Source of the DNA: Pseudomonadales bacterium
Lineage (GTDB): Bacteria > Pseudomonadota > Gammaproteobacteria > Pseudomonadales > Ketobacteraceae
DNA: 64,000 nt
Assembly (NCBI GenBank): GCA_002708905.1
Contig: PAPM01000025.1
Location: forward strand, 309,010-373,009
Reading direction: 5' to 3'
A program made the translations under genes and the position numbers. Shown here piece after piece: positions 17,893-27,070 of the stretch. The stretch's first letter is position 1. Every line of letters starts with the position of its first letter. Under the pieces are notes generated by a model that made no database searches, was not told the origin of the DNA, and saw only the letters and a program-made list of their open reading frames with translations.

Positions 17893-19386
17893 ATGACCGC
17901 CACACCACTGAAAGCACAACTTCCACCCGGCCCCAAAGACATGAAAGTGAAACAGGCCATGAATATGGGGTACGGTCTTTGGGATTATCTGAAAAAACAA
18001 CAGCAGGAATTCGGCGACTACTTTACGCTGCGTTTGCCGGGGCAGGGCCCGATGGTGATCCTCAGCGATCCCAAGGCCATCAAGGACGTGTTCTCACTTA
18101 AGCCGGAACAGTACGATGCCTCCAAAACCCAGCTGCCCATGGATGTGGGTGAAGACAATACGGTGTTCCTGAATCAAAAAGAGCATCAGGATTCCCGTAA
18201 AATGATTATTCCGCCGCTGAACACCAATCGGCTGAAGGCTCGGGCCGGCGTGATGCACGAAATTGTGACCGAGCATCTGAACGCCTGGACCGTGGGCGAT
18301 GAATTCAATATCCCCCGTTTGGTGGGCGACATTACCCTGGATGTCATCTGTTACACCGTATTCAACCTGCGCGAGGGTGATCGCAAGGACACCTACAAAC
18401 GCCTGATGCTGGGTTGGTTACTGTCAGCCTGTAGCGATGCCAACTTCGCGATCGGCTCCATGATCGGCGCCAAACGCTATCGCGGCATTCTCAATAAACG
18501 TTATCTGAAACGTACCGAAAAACGGGATTTTGGTGATGGTGAGAAAGGATTGTTTCCCTGGAAGCAGGCCATTGATTTAAAAGTGCAGCTGGCGGATATG
18601 ATTCGCCAGGACATTCGCGCCATTCGCCAACGCATGGATGAAAGCGAAACCCATATGTTGTCCATACTGGCCCGCGCGACCGATGAAAAAGGCAACTTGC
18701 TGCCGGAAGAAAGGGTAATATCCGAAACCGTTGGCTTGCTGATCGGCGGCCATGAAACCAGCGCCGCCACTTCCGCCTGGTTTATGCTTTGGCTCTTGAA
18801 AAAGCCGGAGGTTATGCAAAAGATCCGCGAAGAAGTGAAAGCATGCATCGCCCAGGAAGGCGGCTTCGATCCGCTGAAAATTGCTGAACTGCCGTATCTT
18901 ACGGCCTGTCTGAACGAATCCCAACGGTTAACGCCTTCTGCGGTGGGCACGGTGCGCTGGCTAACCCGGGATGCCAGGATCGGTGACGCCCTGATTCCCG
19001 CTGGTGCCTGTGTGTTTCCCTGTATTTACTTAACCCAGCGCAACAAACAGGTGTACGGAGAAGATGCGGAAGAGTATCGCCCTGAACGCTGGCTGGAAGG
19101 AAACAAATTTGGCCCCAACGAATACTTTCCTTTTGGTGGTGGCCGTCGCGCCTGCGTTGGTATGAATCAGGCACGACAACAACTGCGAATTATTTTCGCC
19201 GAATTCGCCAGAAGAGTGGCTTTTGATTCGGTACACTCCCATACCCAAGAGTGGCCCACGCCACGCCAGATTGGAGGACAAACGGAGCCGGAAGAAGGCG
19301 TGCTGGTCACCGTCACGGAAGTGCGTCCGGAAAATACAGATTTCCCTGCCAATACCATTCGGCAAAAAGCTGCCCACACCGCCTGA
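17893..19386 (+). CDS. Cytochrome P450
   Basis: A 497-residue soluble bacterial P450. The heme-ligand loop FGGGRRACVG places the thiolate Cys at 421, the I-helix oxygen-activation motif is GGHETS, and the K-helix ExxR is ESQR. At about 497 residues it is longer than typical class I bacterial P450s (about 400-420) and closer to CYP110/fatty-acid or terpenoid types. Electrons could come from the ferredoxin and reductase at 27.9-29.6 kb. It is likely to hydroxylate a lipid, terpene or sterol; the exact substrate is unknown. Confidence 0.93.
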   Translation: MTATPLKAQLPPGPKDMKVKQAMNMGYGLWDYLKKQQQEFGDYFTLRLPGQGPMVILSDPKAIKDVFSLKPEQYDASKTQLPMDVGEDNTVFLNQKEHQDSRKMIIPPLNTNRLKARAGVMHEIVTEHLNAWTVGDEFNIPRLVGDITLDVICYTVFNLREGDRKDTYKRLMLGWLLSACSDANFAIGSMIGAKRYRGILNKRYLKRTEKRDFGDGEKGLFPWKQAIDLKVQLADMIRQDIRAIRQRMDESETHMLSILARATDEKGNLLPEERVISETVGLLIGGHETSAATSAWFMLWLLKKPEVMQKIREEVKACIAQEGGFDPLKIAELPYLTACLNESQRLTPSAVGTVRWLTRDARIGDALIPAGACVFPCIYLTQRNKQVYGEDAEEYRPERWLEGNKFGPNEYFPFGGGRRACVGMNQARQQLRIIFAEFARRVAFDSVHSHTQEWPTPRQIGGQTEPEEGVLVTVTEVRPENTDFPANTIRQKAAHTA

Positions 19387-19635
19387 TCACCTCATTAGTA
19401 CAACTGCCAAAAGCCTGATAACTGTCGAACAGTGCAACAGTCTCTTGGCAGCCTTCCCCCTCAACCGAAAAAAACTGCCAATTCTTTGGACTTTCTTGTA
19501 TGCAACGGTTGCAAGCAACGTCTTCAGCCAATATAAAAGGACTAAGTTCACCACGCTGCTGACTTAGATACCCATTAGCGTAATGCGTACTTCTGCCTGA
19601 TAACGACAAAAACAGTACTGGCCCGAAGGTTTACT

Positions 19636-20973
19636 ATGAAGTCCGGTTCACAGCAATCCATGCTGCAATGGATACCAAAATTAATGTTTCTGTTCGCGCT
19701 GATCTTTATCAGCGTCATCTACGGTATGTATGCCGGCATTAATCGTGGCTTTCCCTATTACACACTGATCGAAGCTGCGGAATCCCTGCGTTACATCATG
19801 CCGCAGAACAAGTCGCTGCTCTGGTTTTACATCAAATCCTCGCAAACCGACACCATAACCGTAAACAATACCGAGCAAATGGCACCGGGACTGACCAAGA
19901 CCGTAACGGTGGAGGGCGATTACACCCTGGCGGTGAAGGTAATCGACACCGATGCCACCCCTATACAAACCTGGTCAATAGAGTGGTGGGACGTGTGGCC
20001 GGAAGATCCTGATTACCTTGAGTGGATTGAAATACCCAAGGACAAGCCGGGCACTCACATTCACGGTGCCGAAATTCTTGCTAACGGCGACCTGGTGTTT
20101 AATTTTGAACACCTGGGGCTGGTGCGTATGAATCCCTGTGGTGACGTCGTGTGGCGACTGCCCTATCGCACCCATCACTCTGTCTTTGTCGCCGACGACG
20201 GTTCGCTGTGGGTTGCCGCGCAGCGCAACCACACCTCCCCCAGCCAGTCATTGCCGTTATACCTTCCCAACTTTGTGGAACCGGTCATACTGCAGGTCTC
20301 CCCTGATGGCACCATCTTGCAGGAGAAGTCGGTGTTCGATCTTCTGCAGGACAACAATCGTATGGGCGCGCTTTACAACGCCAGTTTGGATAATTGGTAT
20401 CCTGTCAGTGGCGGAGACACCCTGCATTTGAATGACGTTGAAGTTTTCAGCGAACACATGGAGTCCGGAATATTTGAGCCGGGTGATATCATGATCTCAC
20501 TACGGAATATTCAGACCGTAATGGTGTTCGACCGTCACTGGAAACTGAAATACAGCATCGCCAACGAGTTCGTCCGCCAACACGATCCGGATTTTATCAG
20601 CGGAAACCAGGTTTCCATTTTCGACAATCACAACACCGCCAAAGAAAGTTCCGGCTTGGATAACGCCAGCCGGATATTGATTCACGACGCCAGTACCGGC
20701 CTGTCACGCATCGCTTTTGCAGGCACCGACAAGCAACCATTTTTTACCAACATAATGGGGAAACACCAGTGGTTGGATAACGGCAATTTATTGATTACCG
20801 AAAGCCGGATGGGTCGGGCATTTGAAATCAACGCTGCAGGTGAAGTAGTTTGGGAGATGTACAACCTTGTCGAACCGGGCTGGCTCGGCATCATGGAAGA
20901 AGCTGAGCGACTGCCGCCACAAATGGATCACGCGTTTTTCCAAGCCGCCAGGGAACAATGCGAACTGCTTTAA
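19636..20973 (+). CDS. Arylsulfotransferase (ASST)-like membrane-anchored protein
   Basis: A 445-residue protein with an uncleaved N-terminal membrane segment (about 13-32) and a beta-propeller. Repeated blades such as HGAEILANGDLVFNFEHLG, HHSVFVADDGSLWVAAQ and GNLLITESRMGRAFEINAAG are characteristic of the arylsulfotransferase (ASST) family, PAPS-independent enzymes that move sulfate between phenolic compounds outside the cytoplasm. The domain should face the periplasm. It leads a four-gene run ending in a PAPS-type sulfotransferase. Non-sulfotransferase propellers can look similar, so the activity is tentative. Confidence 0.7.
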   Translation: MKSGSQQSMLQWIPKLMFLFALIFISVIYGMYAGINRGFPYYTLIEAAESLRYIMPQNKSLLWFYIKSSQTDTITVNNTEQMAPGLTKTVTVEGDYTLAVKVIDTDATPIQTWSIEWWDVWPEDPDYLEWIEIPKDKPGTHIHGAEILANGDLVFNFEHLGLVRMNPCGDVVWRLPYRTHHSVFVADDGSLWVAAQRNHTSPSQSLPLYLPNFVEPVILQVSPDGTILQEKSVFDLLQDNNRMGALYNASLDNWYPVSGGDTLHLNDVEVFSEHMESGIFEPGDIMISLRNIQTVMVFDRHWKLKYSIANEFVRQHDPDFISGNQVSIFDNHNTAKESSGLDNASRILIHDASTGLSRIAFAGTDKQPFFTNIMGKHQWLDNGNLLITESRMGRAFEINAAGEVVWEMYNLVEPGWLGIMEEAERLPPQMDHAFFQAAREQCELL

Positions 20974-20998
20974 AACACTTAGACTCTGGAGCCAGAAC

Positions 20999-21256
20999 AT
21001 GACACACATTCGAATACTCTTTACCGTCACACTGTTATCATCCATTCCCTCTTTGGCAATGGCCTATGTCGGACCAGGTGCCGGGCTTTCTGCCATTGGC
21101 TCGCTGTTAGCGCTATTACTGGCTGTGGTAGTCGCGTTTATCGGCTTTTTCTGGTATCCCATCAAGCGTTTGCTGGGTGGTCGTAAAAGCCCGACCATTG
21201 AAGACGATGGTACATTAGAGCACCACGAGCAACAGAGCGCAGACGAAAGCAAGTGA
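20999..21256 (+). CDS. Small secreted/membrane protein with AYVGPGAG motif
   Basis: An 85-residue protein. A cleavable signal peptide (about 1-22) ends before AYVGPGAG, followed by one membrane helix (about 30-52), WYPIKRLLGG and an acidic tail. Small proteins of this pattern are conserved next to ASST-like and phosphoesterase-like genes in proteobacteria, function unknown. The stop overlaps the next ATG by one base. Confidence 0.7.
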   Translation: MTHIRILFTVTLLSSIPSLAMAYVGPGAGLSAIGSLLALLLAVVVAFIGFFWYPIKRLLGGRKSPTIEDDGTLEHHEQQSADESK

Positions 21257-21639
21257 TGCTGGCAAGTTGGATAGCCGCCCTTTTTGCCCTCAGCGCTTTC
21301 ATTTATTTGTTGAAGCGCCTGGGTGTGATTGCAGTGAGTCGCGAGGTGATATCACTTTCCACTGCCGTGCTGTCCACCATGAACGACGGCTCACTAAGTG
21401 ATCTTGAAAAAGAGAAAGCCATGCAGGCCTTCTCACTACGCCTGTTCAAGGCCTTTTTTCTGATTATCCTGGGCAGCGCACTCGCCCTGCTCATACCCTG
21501 CAGTCTCTTGTGGGGCCTGGACAGGTTGGACTGGCTATCACTGGACGTGGTTATGACGACCTCGTTGAGTTGGCCGTTCCTGCTGGTCAGCCTGATCATG
21601 GGCTGCACCGGCTTCTATCTGATGCGTGATCGAGGTTAG
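21256..21639 (+). CDS. Hypothetical membrane protein
   Basis: A 127-residue protein with an N-terminal hydrophobic segment and two strongly hydrophobic helices (FKAFFLIILGSALALLIPCSLLW and SWPFLLVSLIMGCTGFYLM) flanking a soluble loop. It is translationally coupled to the small AYVGPGAG protein and begins at ATG 21256 inside the previous stop. I do not recognise the family; it may form a membrane unit with its neighbour and the ASST-like protein. Confidence 0.65.
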   Translation: MLASWIAALFALSAFIYLLKRLGVIAVSREVISLSTAVLSTMNDGSLSDLEKEKAMQAFSLRLFKAFFLIILGSALALLIPCSLLWGLDRLDWLSLDVVMTTSLSWPFLLVSLIMGCTGFYLMRDRG

Positions 21640-21641
21640 TT

Positions 21642-22727
21642 GTGGATTCGGCCGATAACTATTCCGCTCTGGATCGCTGGATGCACACTATCGCCTTTGC
21701 CAGTCGTGGCGCCCAGGTCATGCTGTCTGAACTCGAGGACAAGTGGTTTGCCAGACAGCTTCAGACCATTGCGCCCGAACGCCCGGTGTTTGTAACCGCT
21801 CTGCCTCGGGCCGGCACCACTTTATTACTGGAAATGCTGGAAGGCAGTGGCGAGTTCGGAGTGCATACCTACCGTGACATGCCCATGCTGCTGACTCCGC
21901 TACTATGGTCGAAACTGTCACGCTGGTTCAGGCAAGAGGCTACCGTGAAAGAACGGGCCCACGGCGACGGTATGCTGGTGAGCGAAGAAAGCCCGGAAGC
22001 CTTTGAGGAAACCCTGTGGGCCGAGTTCTGGCCCCAACAATACCGGGACCACTGGATAGAACCATGGAACCCTCGCTTCCGGCATGAGGCATTTGAGCAG
22101 TTCTTTAATCAACACCTGAAAAAGGTACTGTTATTGCGCAGCAACGGCGACCACCGCCCCCGCCGATATCTGTCCAAAAACAACATGAACATCGCCCGCT
22201 TGCCCTATCTGGTCAAACGCTTTAGCGATGCACAGATCCTGGTGCCCTTCCGCCACCCGCTACAACATGCAGCTTCGCTGTTGAAACAGCATCTGGGCTT
22301 TTTGGAACTGCACCAAGCCGATGAATTTGCCAGACGTTATATGCGCGGTGTCGGGCACTATGATTTCGGCGCCAATCTGAAGCCCATAAACTTTTCGAAC
22401 TGGATGCAGCACACCTCATTGGCGGACGCCACACAACTTGGTTTCTGGCTGCAATACTGGTGTGCCGCCTACGAAACCATTTATTCACAACTCGCCCCCC
22501 AAATTGCACTGTTCAGCTATGACCGGTTTTGCGTAGCTCCGCAGCAAAGTCTGCATGCGATAAATGACCACCTGAGGCTGACTGCGCCCGAACCACTGTT
22601 TCGTCAGGCAACCAGGGTTAAAGCCCCACCCTTACATGCGGTAAACACGGATTCCGTTCCCACCGAATTGTTGGAACGCTCCGAAAATCTCTTTCAGCAG
22701 TTGTCCGCTTATGCCCTTAACAGGTAA
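21642..22727 (+). CDS. Sulfotransferase family protein
   Basis: A 361-residue protein starting at GTG two bases after the preceding stop. The 5'-PSB loop is TALPRAGTTLLLEML and a second phosphate-binding segment is LVPFRHPLQHAASLL. These identify a PAPS-dependent sulfotransferase fold, although overall it differs from the one at 12.7 kb. Pairing with an ASST-like propeller and two small membrane proteins suggests sulfation of a cell-surface or exported molecule rather than catabolism. Confidence 0.78.
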   Translation: MDSADNYSALDRWMHTIAFASRGAQVMLSELEDKWFARQLQTIAPERPVFVTALPRAGTTLLLEMLEGSGEFGVHTYRDMPMLLTPLLWSKLSRWFRQEATVKERAHGDGMLVSEESPEAFEETLWAEFWPQQYRDHWIEPWNPRFRHEAFEQFFNQHLKKVLLLRSNGDHRPRRYLSKNNMNIARLPYLVKRFSDAQILVPFRHPLQHAASLLKQHLGFLELHQADEFARRYMRGVGHYDFGANLKPINFSNWMQHTSLADATQLGFWLQYWCAAYETIYSQLAPQIALFSYDRFCVAPQQSLHAINDHLRLTAPEPLFRQATRVKAPPLHAVNTDSVPTELLERSENLFQQLSAYALNR

Positions 22728-23114
22728 TCAAACACTGCCCCAATGTTTCCCCTTTCACAACCGCTGCATACTGCAACAAAAATCAACAAAAATAAGTACT
22801 TGAACACCTCCATGCATAACCCCCTGTAAATTCAGGAGCCCTGTTCCTATCACCCGCAGGCAAGCCCCGCAAATGCTCCACAACCCTCGATTTTATAAAG
22901 CAATCAAGGCCGGTACAAATTGACAATGGGTATTGTCAAAAAATATTATGATGCCCTGAATAAGCAGATAACCCGCTGACTATTCGTAAGAAACCAAAAT
23001 AACGAACAAGCATTTCGAGTAAGAACGGACTTTTTTACTTACTTGGCGTTAGACCCAATGGAACATCTGCCGGAGCTTACAATCCGCAGCAGGTCTGAAT
23101 TAGGAATAAGAAAA
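22728..23114. other. Intergenic promoter region upstream of the CocE-like lipoprotein gene
   Basis: This 387-nt AT-rich gap separates the sulfotransferase operon from the hydrolase. It holds a strong sigma-70-type promoter overlapped by an inverted repeat (22920-22949), and a leader of about 155 nt. No gene is apparent. Confidence 0.5.
22920..22949 (+). promoter_or_regulatory. Sigma-70-type promoter with overlapping operator-like inverted repeat
   Basis: TTGACA (-35, perfect) at 22920 is followed after 18 nt by TATTAT (-10) at 22944. A perfect inverted repeat, TTGACAAT-GGGT-ATTGTCAA (22920-22939), covers the -35 box and most of the spacer, a classic place for a repressor. The TetR gene at 27.1 kb, which closes this block, is the nearest candidate ligand. 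Confidence 0.6.
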
Positions 23115-25187
23115 ATGACAGCAGTGTTTTTTCAATCGACTCGACTTTTAATCGGCTCTCTTTTACTGGGAAGTGTGTTGACGGCCTGCTCCGGAGGCGA
23201 TTCGTCAGTAAGCGATCAAACCAATGCACCAGTCACGGAAGCGGCACTGGAAACAGAAACGGCCACTCCCAACGACGAACAGATCATCCTTGACGAGAAT
23301 TCCCAACCACTGCTTGAATCTTCCGGTTCCATTTATCAGCGGGCAGCAGAATATCCAAAAGCTGTGAATCTGCCGCTGCAGTTTATTGACACCATCAACG
23401 GCAAAAAGCTGGGCGTCCGCGTGACCCTGCCTGCCGACGAAAACGGCAACCCGGCGCCGGGCCCGTTTCCGGTCATACTCACCCAGTCAGCCTACAACAC
23501 CAATCTGATGAGCCTGCCGTTGGGCAAGGTTCCCGGCAACGTGCTGCTGGGCGTGACCGATTCCTTCATCGTGCGTCGCGGCTACGCGCAAGTGGCGGTG
23601 GACGTTTATGGCAACGGTGTTTCCAGTGGGGGCTGGGATCTGCTCGGCCCCAATGAGCAGGCAGCGTATATTGATACTGTTGAGTGGGCCGATTCCCAAC
23701 CTTGGTCCAACGGCAAACTGGGGCTGGCCGGTGTTTCCTACATGGCCATAACCTCTTTGTTTACAGCACAACTACGACCTGAGCTGGTGGATGCGGTGTT
23801 TGCCAGCCTACCCATGGGAGACGCGATGCGCGGCACCGTGGGTATCGGCGGTATGCTCAATGGTCTGTTCATGGGCAAATGGCTTCAGTTAACCCATTTT
23901 ACCGCCACGCAAAATGTCCCCACTGCGTTGCTGAACCCCAAACATATGGAACAGATCATGGAAGCCACCGACGATCATGTTAAGCAGATGCAAAGCTATT
24001 TCCTGCCTCTGATTAACTCTGCACTGGATGGCAACCCCACATACAACTATGAAACGGACTACTGGACGCTCCGGTCTCCCATGACCAACTTTGACAAGAT
24101 CAAAGCACCCACCTTCATGCTCGGTGCACTGCATGACCTGTTCCAGCGGGATGAACCGCTCATGTATGAGATTCTGAAGAAGAACAATGTGGACAGTCGA
24201 CTGGTGATTTATGACGGCAATCATTTACTAAACTTTCTTGTCACGCATATCGGAAATGAAACCGTTCCTCCCACAGACCTGTTGTTGTTGCAGTGGTTCG
24301 ACAAATACCTGAAAGGGTTGGATACCAACATCGAAGCCATGCCCAATGTCATCCAACATGTAAAGAATTATCCTACAGCGAGCACGCCACAGGAATTCCG
24401 TAATGACCACTATGCCACCGCAACCGACTGGCCCCACCCGTTGATGGAGCCCGAGCGCTGGTATCTGCGTGAAAACGGTGGGCTGACATTAACCCCACCC
24501 GTCGAGGAGGAAATCGGTCCGCAGATGACCCAACCGGAACATCCGACAGGCAGGGCCTATGATGACAATGGACTGCTGGGAATAGAAATCCAGATTAACG
24601 ACGGCACAAAGTGTTCCCGTAGTTTTGACCAATGGACCCTGGGTATGAACCTGCCCAAAGCCTGCTTCAGCAACAGCGACCTGGTACCACAACAGCGCGT
24701 CCTGTTTGAATCTGAGCCGATGGCAGAGGACTATTACATCAACGGACCGATCCAGGCTGATATCTGGATAGACAGCACCGTCACGGAAGCGGTGGTTTCA
24801 GTACAAATTGAGGAATTATCGGCCCGCCAATCGTTACCAATCACCAACGGTCAGCTGGCCGCCAGTGGGCGTATGGTGGATGAATCCCGCTCCCGCTTCG
24901 TCAAAGGCGTGATGATCCAGCCGTACCATTACTTTAAAGAAGAAACCAGCCAACCGCTGGTGCCCGGTGAAGTGGTGAAAATGCAGATAGAGGTCTTCCC
25001 CACCAGCGCCATTATCCGTAAAGGTAATAAACTGCGGGTCTCAATCAGCCCAAGCAATCAGGCGCAAGCCATGCTCAATTACCCACGCCAGGCCATGGCA
25101 GAAGGTGGTGTTACCACAATTCACATAAGCCCGGAATATCCGTCCAGTGTGGTTATGCCCATGGTGCCCACTTCGGCTCTGGATTAA
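23115..25187 (+). CDS. CocE/NonD family hydrolase, lipoprotein
   Basis: A 690-residue alpha/beta hydrolase of the X-Pro dipeptidyl-peptidase/cocaine-esterase (S15) type. The N-terminus is a lipoprotein signal with lipobox LTAC (Cys25). The nucleophile lies in GVSYMAI (Ser208); a probable acid is in GALHDLFQRDEP and the His in DGNHLLN. The C-terminal jelly-roll domain has the INGPIQADIWIDST and RGKLRVS-like (KGNKLRVSISPSN) segments. It should sit in the periplasm or outer membrane and cleave esters or amides, here perhaps steryl or other lipid esters feeding the oxidase next door. ATG 23115 is chosen because it gives a proper signal peptide. Confidence 0.85.
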   Translation: MTAVFFQSTRLLIGSLLLGSVLTACSGGDSSVSDQTNAPVTEAALETETATPNDEQIILDENSQPLLESSGSIYQRAAEYPKAVNLPLQFIDTINGKKLGVRVTLPADENGNPAPGPFPVILTQSAYNTNLMSLPLGKVPGNVLLGVTDSFIVRRGYAQVAVDVYGNGVSSGGWDLLGPNEQAAYIDTVEWADSQPWSNGKLGLAGVSYMAITSLFTAQLRPELVDAVFASLPMGDAMRGTVGIGGMLNGLFMGKWLQLTHFTATQNVPTALLNPKHMEQIMEATDDHVKQMQSYFLPLINSALDGNPTYNYETDYWTLRSPMTNFDKIKAPTFMLGALHDLFQRDEPLMYEILKKNNVDSRLVIYDGNHLLNFLVTHIGNETVPPTDLLLLQWFDKYLKGLDTNIEAMPNVIQHVKNYPTASTPQEFRNDHYATATDWPHPLMEPERWYLRENGGLTLTPPVEEEIGPQMTQPEHPTGRAYDDNGLLGIEIQINDGTKCSRSFDQWTLGMNLPKACFSNSDLVPQQRVLFESEPMAEDYYINGPIQADIWIDSTVTEAVVSVQIEELSARQSLPITNGQLAASGRMVDESRSRFVKGVMIQPYHYFKEETSQPLVPGEVVKMQIEVFPTSAIIRKGNKLRVSISPSNQAQAMLNYPRQAMAEGGVTTIHISPEYPSSVVMPMVPTSALD

Positions 25188-25221
25188 AGACCGACCCAAC
25201 CTTGCAAATTAAGGAAGAAGC

Positions 25222-27009
25222 ATGAAAGCGGAGAACAACAGTCAACAAACCGAATTCAGCCGTCGTAAATTTTTAGGGGGTGCCGCAGCTACCGCGGCCG
25301 CGACGACACTGTTACCGGGTTGTAAGTTCGTGGCAGGTTCCGGCAGCAACACGATTCCGGAACCACCGGAATTCCCGGAAGGCGTTGAACTTTATCAACA
25401 GACCTTCATTAACTGGGCACGGGAAACCAAAATTTCCGGCGTTTGGTTCTGCTCACCGCGCGATGGTGAAGAAGTGTTGGCGGTAGCCAACTGGGCCAAG
25501 GACCACGGCTACCGTTTACGCCCCATGGGCAGCGCCCACGGTTTCGCCCCGACCCTGATCCCGCGCGGCCACAGTGGTGAGAATGTCGTTATCGTAAATA
25601 CCCACGACTATATGACGGACATCGTGGTGAATGCGGATGATGAAGTAAAATCCGCCAGCTGCGGTGCGGGAGCCTACATCGAAGATATCTGTGCCGAGTT
25701 GGAAAAGTTCGACCTTGGCCTGTACCACACCACGGCACCCGGCGGTGTATCCATTGCCGGTGTGCTCGCTATGAATGCCCACGGTGCCGCCATTCCGAAA
25801 ATCGGCGAAACCCTGCAACCGGGGCATTCTTGGGGCACCCTCAGTAACCTGGTATTGGAAATCACTGCGGTAGCCTGGAATGAGCAAGCCGGCGAATACC
25901 AATTAAAAACTTACCAGCGAACCGATCCCGAGATCGGGCCACTGCTCACCAGTCTGGCCCGCGCCTTTATTACCCACGTTAAAATCCAGGTGGGCCCCAA
26001 TCTGAAAATCCGTCTGCAGAGCCGGGTGGATTTAACCGCAGCCGAAGTACTGGCCATGCCGGAGAATGAAACGGCAAACTCCTTCTCCAATTTGTCCGAC
26101 CAATACGGCACTGTCGATATCATCTATTACCCCTTCAACCCCGACAATCTGGTGTGGTTGAAAACCTGGACCGTGACCCCGGAAAAACCCGATCACGCCC
26201 GGGAAGTGTTCGAACCCTATCAATTGTCAGAAGGCGTCAGCATGCCAGCCTGGCAGGCGGATATGCTGGGCTCCACCCTGCGCACCTTCCCCCGCATAGT
26301 GCCGCAGTTCAATAAGACCTCAGTGGATTCACTGGTGGACATGATGAGCAACGAAGATCCGGAATCCCTGATCAACGATCTGTGGGGTTCGGCTTATACC
26401 AACACGCTCTACGTACAACCCATGACACCGCGTCTAACCGTTGCGGCCTGGGGTGTGGTAGTGGCTCGTGAAAACCTGCAACGGGCACTGGCTGAGTGGT
26501 ATGTGTTCTTCACCGAACTGTTGGCGGATTACCAATCCCGCCATGAATATCCTTACGTGGGCCCCGTTGAAATTCGTGCCCAAGGCCTGGAGTACACCGA
26601 CGAAGTACTGATTCCCGGTGCGATTGAACCCACGCTGTCCGGGGCCCGCCCTCATCCGGATCACCCGGAGAAGAACATCATCATCTGGTTTGCCATCAAC
26701 AATAACCCGGACCAGCCCCTGGCAGCGGAATTCAACACCCGCCTGGAGCAGTGGTTCTACAGCAACTATGCCGGTTATGGTTTGGTGCGTCCGGAATGGA
26801 CCAAGAGTTATGCCTACACCGCTGACGGGCAATTTGGTGGCGCCTGGACCAACGATGAAATCCTCACCGAAGTGTACCCAAGCACCTGGACTGACGGTTA
26901 TCCGGAAGACAACAACTGGCACACCGCAGTGGCTCAGTTCAATGCCATGGACCCCCATGGTGTCTTCAGCAACAGTCACCTGGATAAGCTGTTTCCAAGC
27001 GACTCTTAA
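25222..27009 (+). CDS. Cholesterol oxidase-like FAD-linked oxidase (VAO fold, BCO type), Tat-exported lipoprotein
   Basis: A 595-residue flavoprotein. The N-terminus has a twin-arginine signal (SRRKFLGG) ending in a lipobox-like LLPGC (Cys34), so it is probably exported folded and lipidated. The FAD_binding_4 domain contains INWARETKISGVWFCSPR and RPMGSAHGFAP, closely resembling type II (Brevibacterium-type) cholesterol oxidases in which a His in this loop binds FAD covalently; His106 is the candidate. It starts 34 nt after the CocE-like gene, after an AAGGAAGAAG ribosome-binding region. The likely reaction is oxidation of a 3-hydroxysterol or similar alcohol with O2. Other VAO-family alcohol oxidases remain possible. 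Confidence 0.78.
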   Translation: MKAENNSQQTEFSRRKFLGGAAATAAATTLLPGCKFVAGSGSNTIPEPPEFPEGVELYQQTFINWARETKISGVWFCSPRDGEEVLAVANWAKDHGYRLRPMGSAHGFAPTLIPRGHSGENVVIVNTHDYMTDIVVNADDEVKSASCGAGAYIEDICAELEKFDLGLYHTTAPGGVSIAGVLAMNAHGAAIPKIGETLQPGHSWGTLSNLVLEITAVAWNEQAGEYQLKTYQRTDPEIGPLLTSLARAFITHVKIQVGPNLKIRLQSRVDLTAAEVLAMPENETANSFSNLSDQYGTVDIIYYPFNPDNLVWLKTWTVTPEKPDHAREVFEPYQLSEGVSMPAWQADMLGSTLRTFPRIVPQFNKTSVDSLVDMMSNEDPESLINDLWGSAYTNTLYVQPMTPRLTVAAWGVVVARENLQRALAEWYVFFTELLADYQSRHEYPYVGPVEIRAQGLEYTDEVLIPGAIEPTLSGARPHPDHPEKNIIIWFAINNNPDQPLAAEFNTRLEQWFYSNYAGYGLVRPEWTKSYAYTADGQFGGAWTNDEILTEVYPSTWTDGYPEDNNWHTAVAQFNAMDPHGVFSNSHLDKLFPSDS

Positions 27010-27045
27010 AACCTACCATCCGGGTTTAGCCCACCCGGTGTTTGA

Positions 27046-27070
27046 GGGCCTGCCCCGGCAGGCCCTTTTT
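27046..27070 (+). terminator. Rho-independent terminator after the cholesterol-oxidase-like gene
   Basis: A perfect stem GGGCCTGCC / GGCAGGCCC with a CC loop is followed by TTTTT. The T-run overlaps the end region of the convergent tetR gene. Confidence 0.85.
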
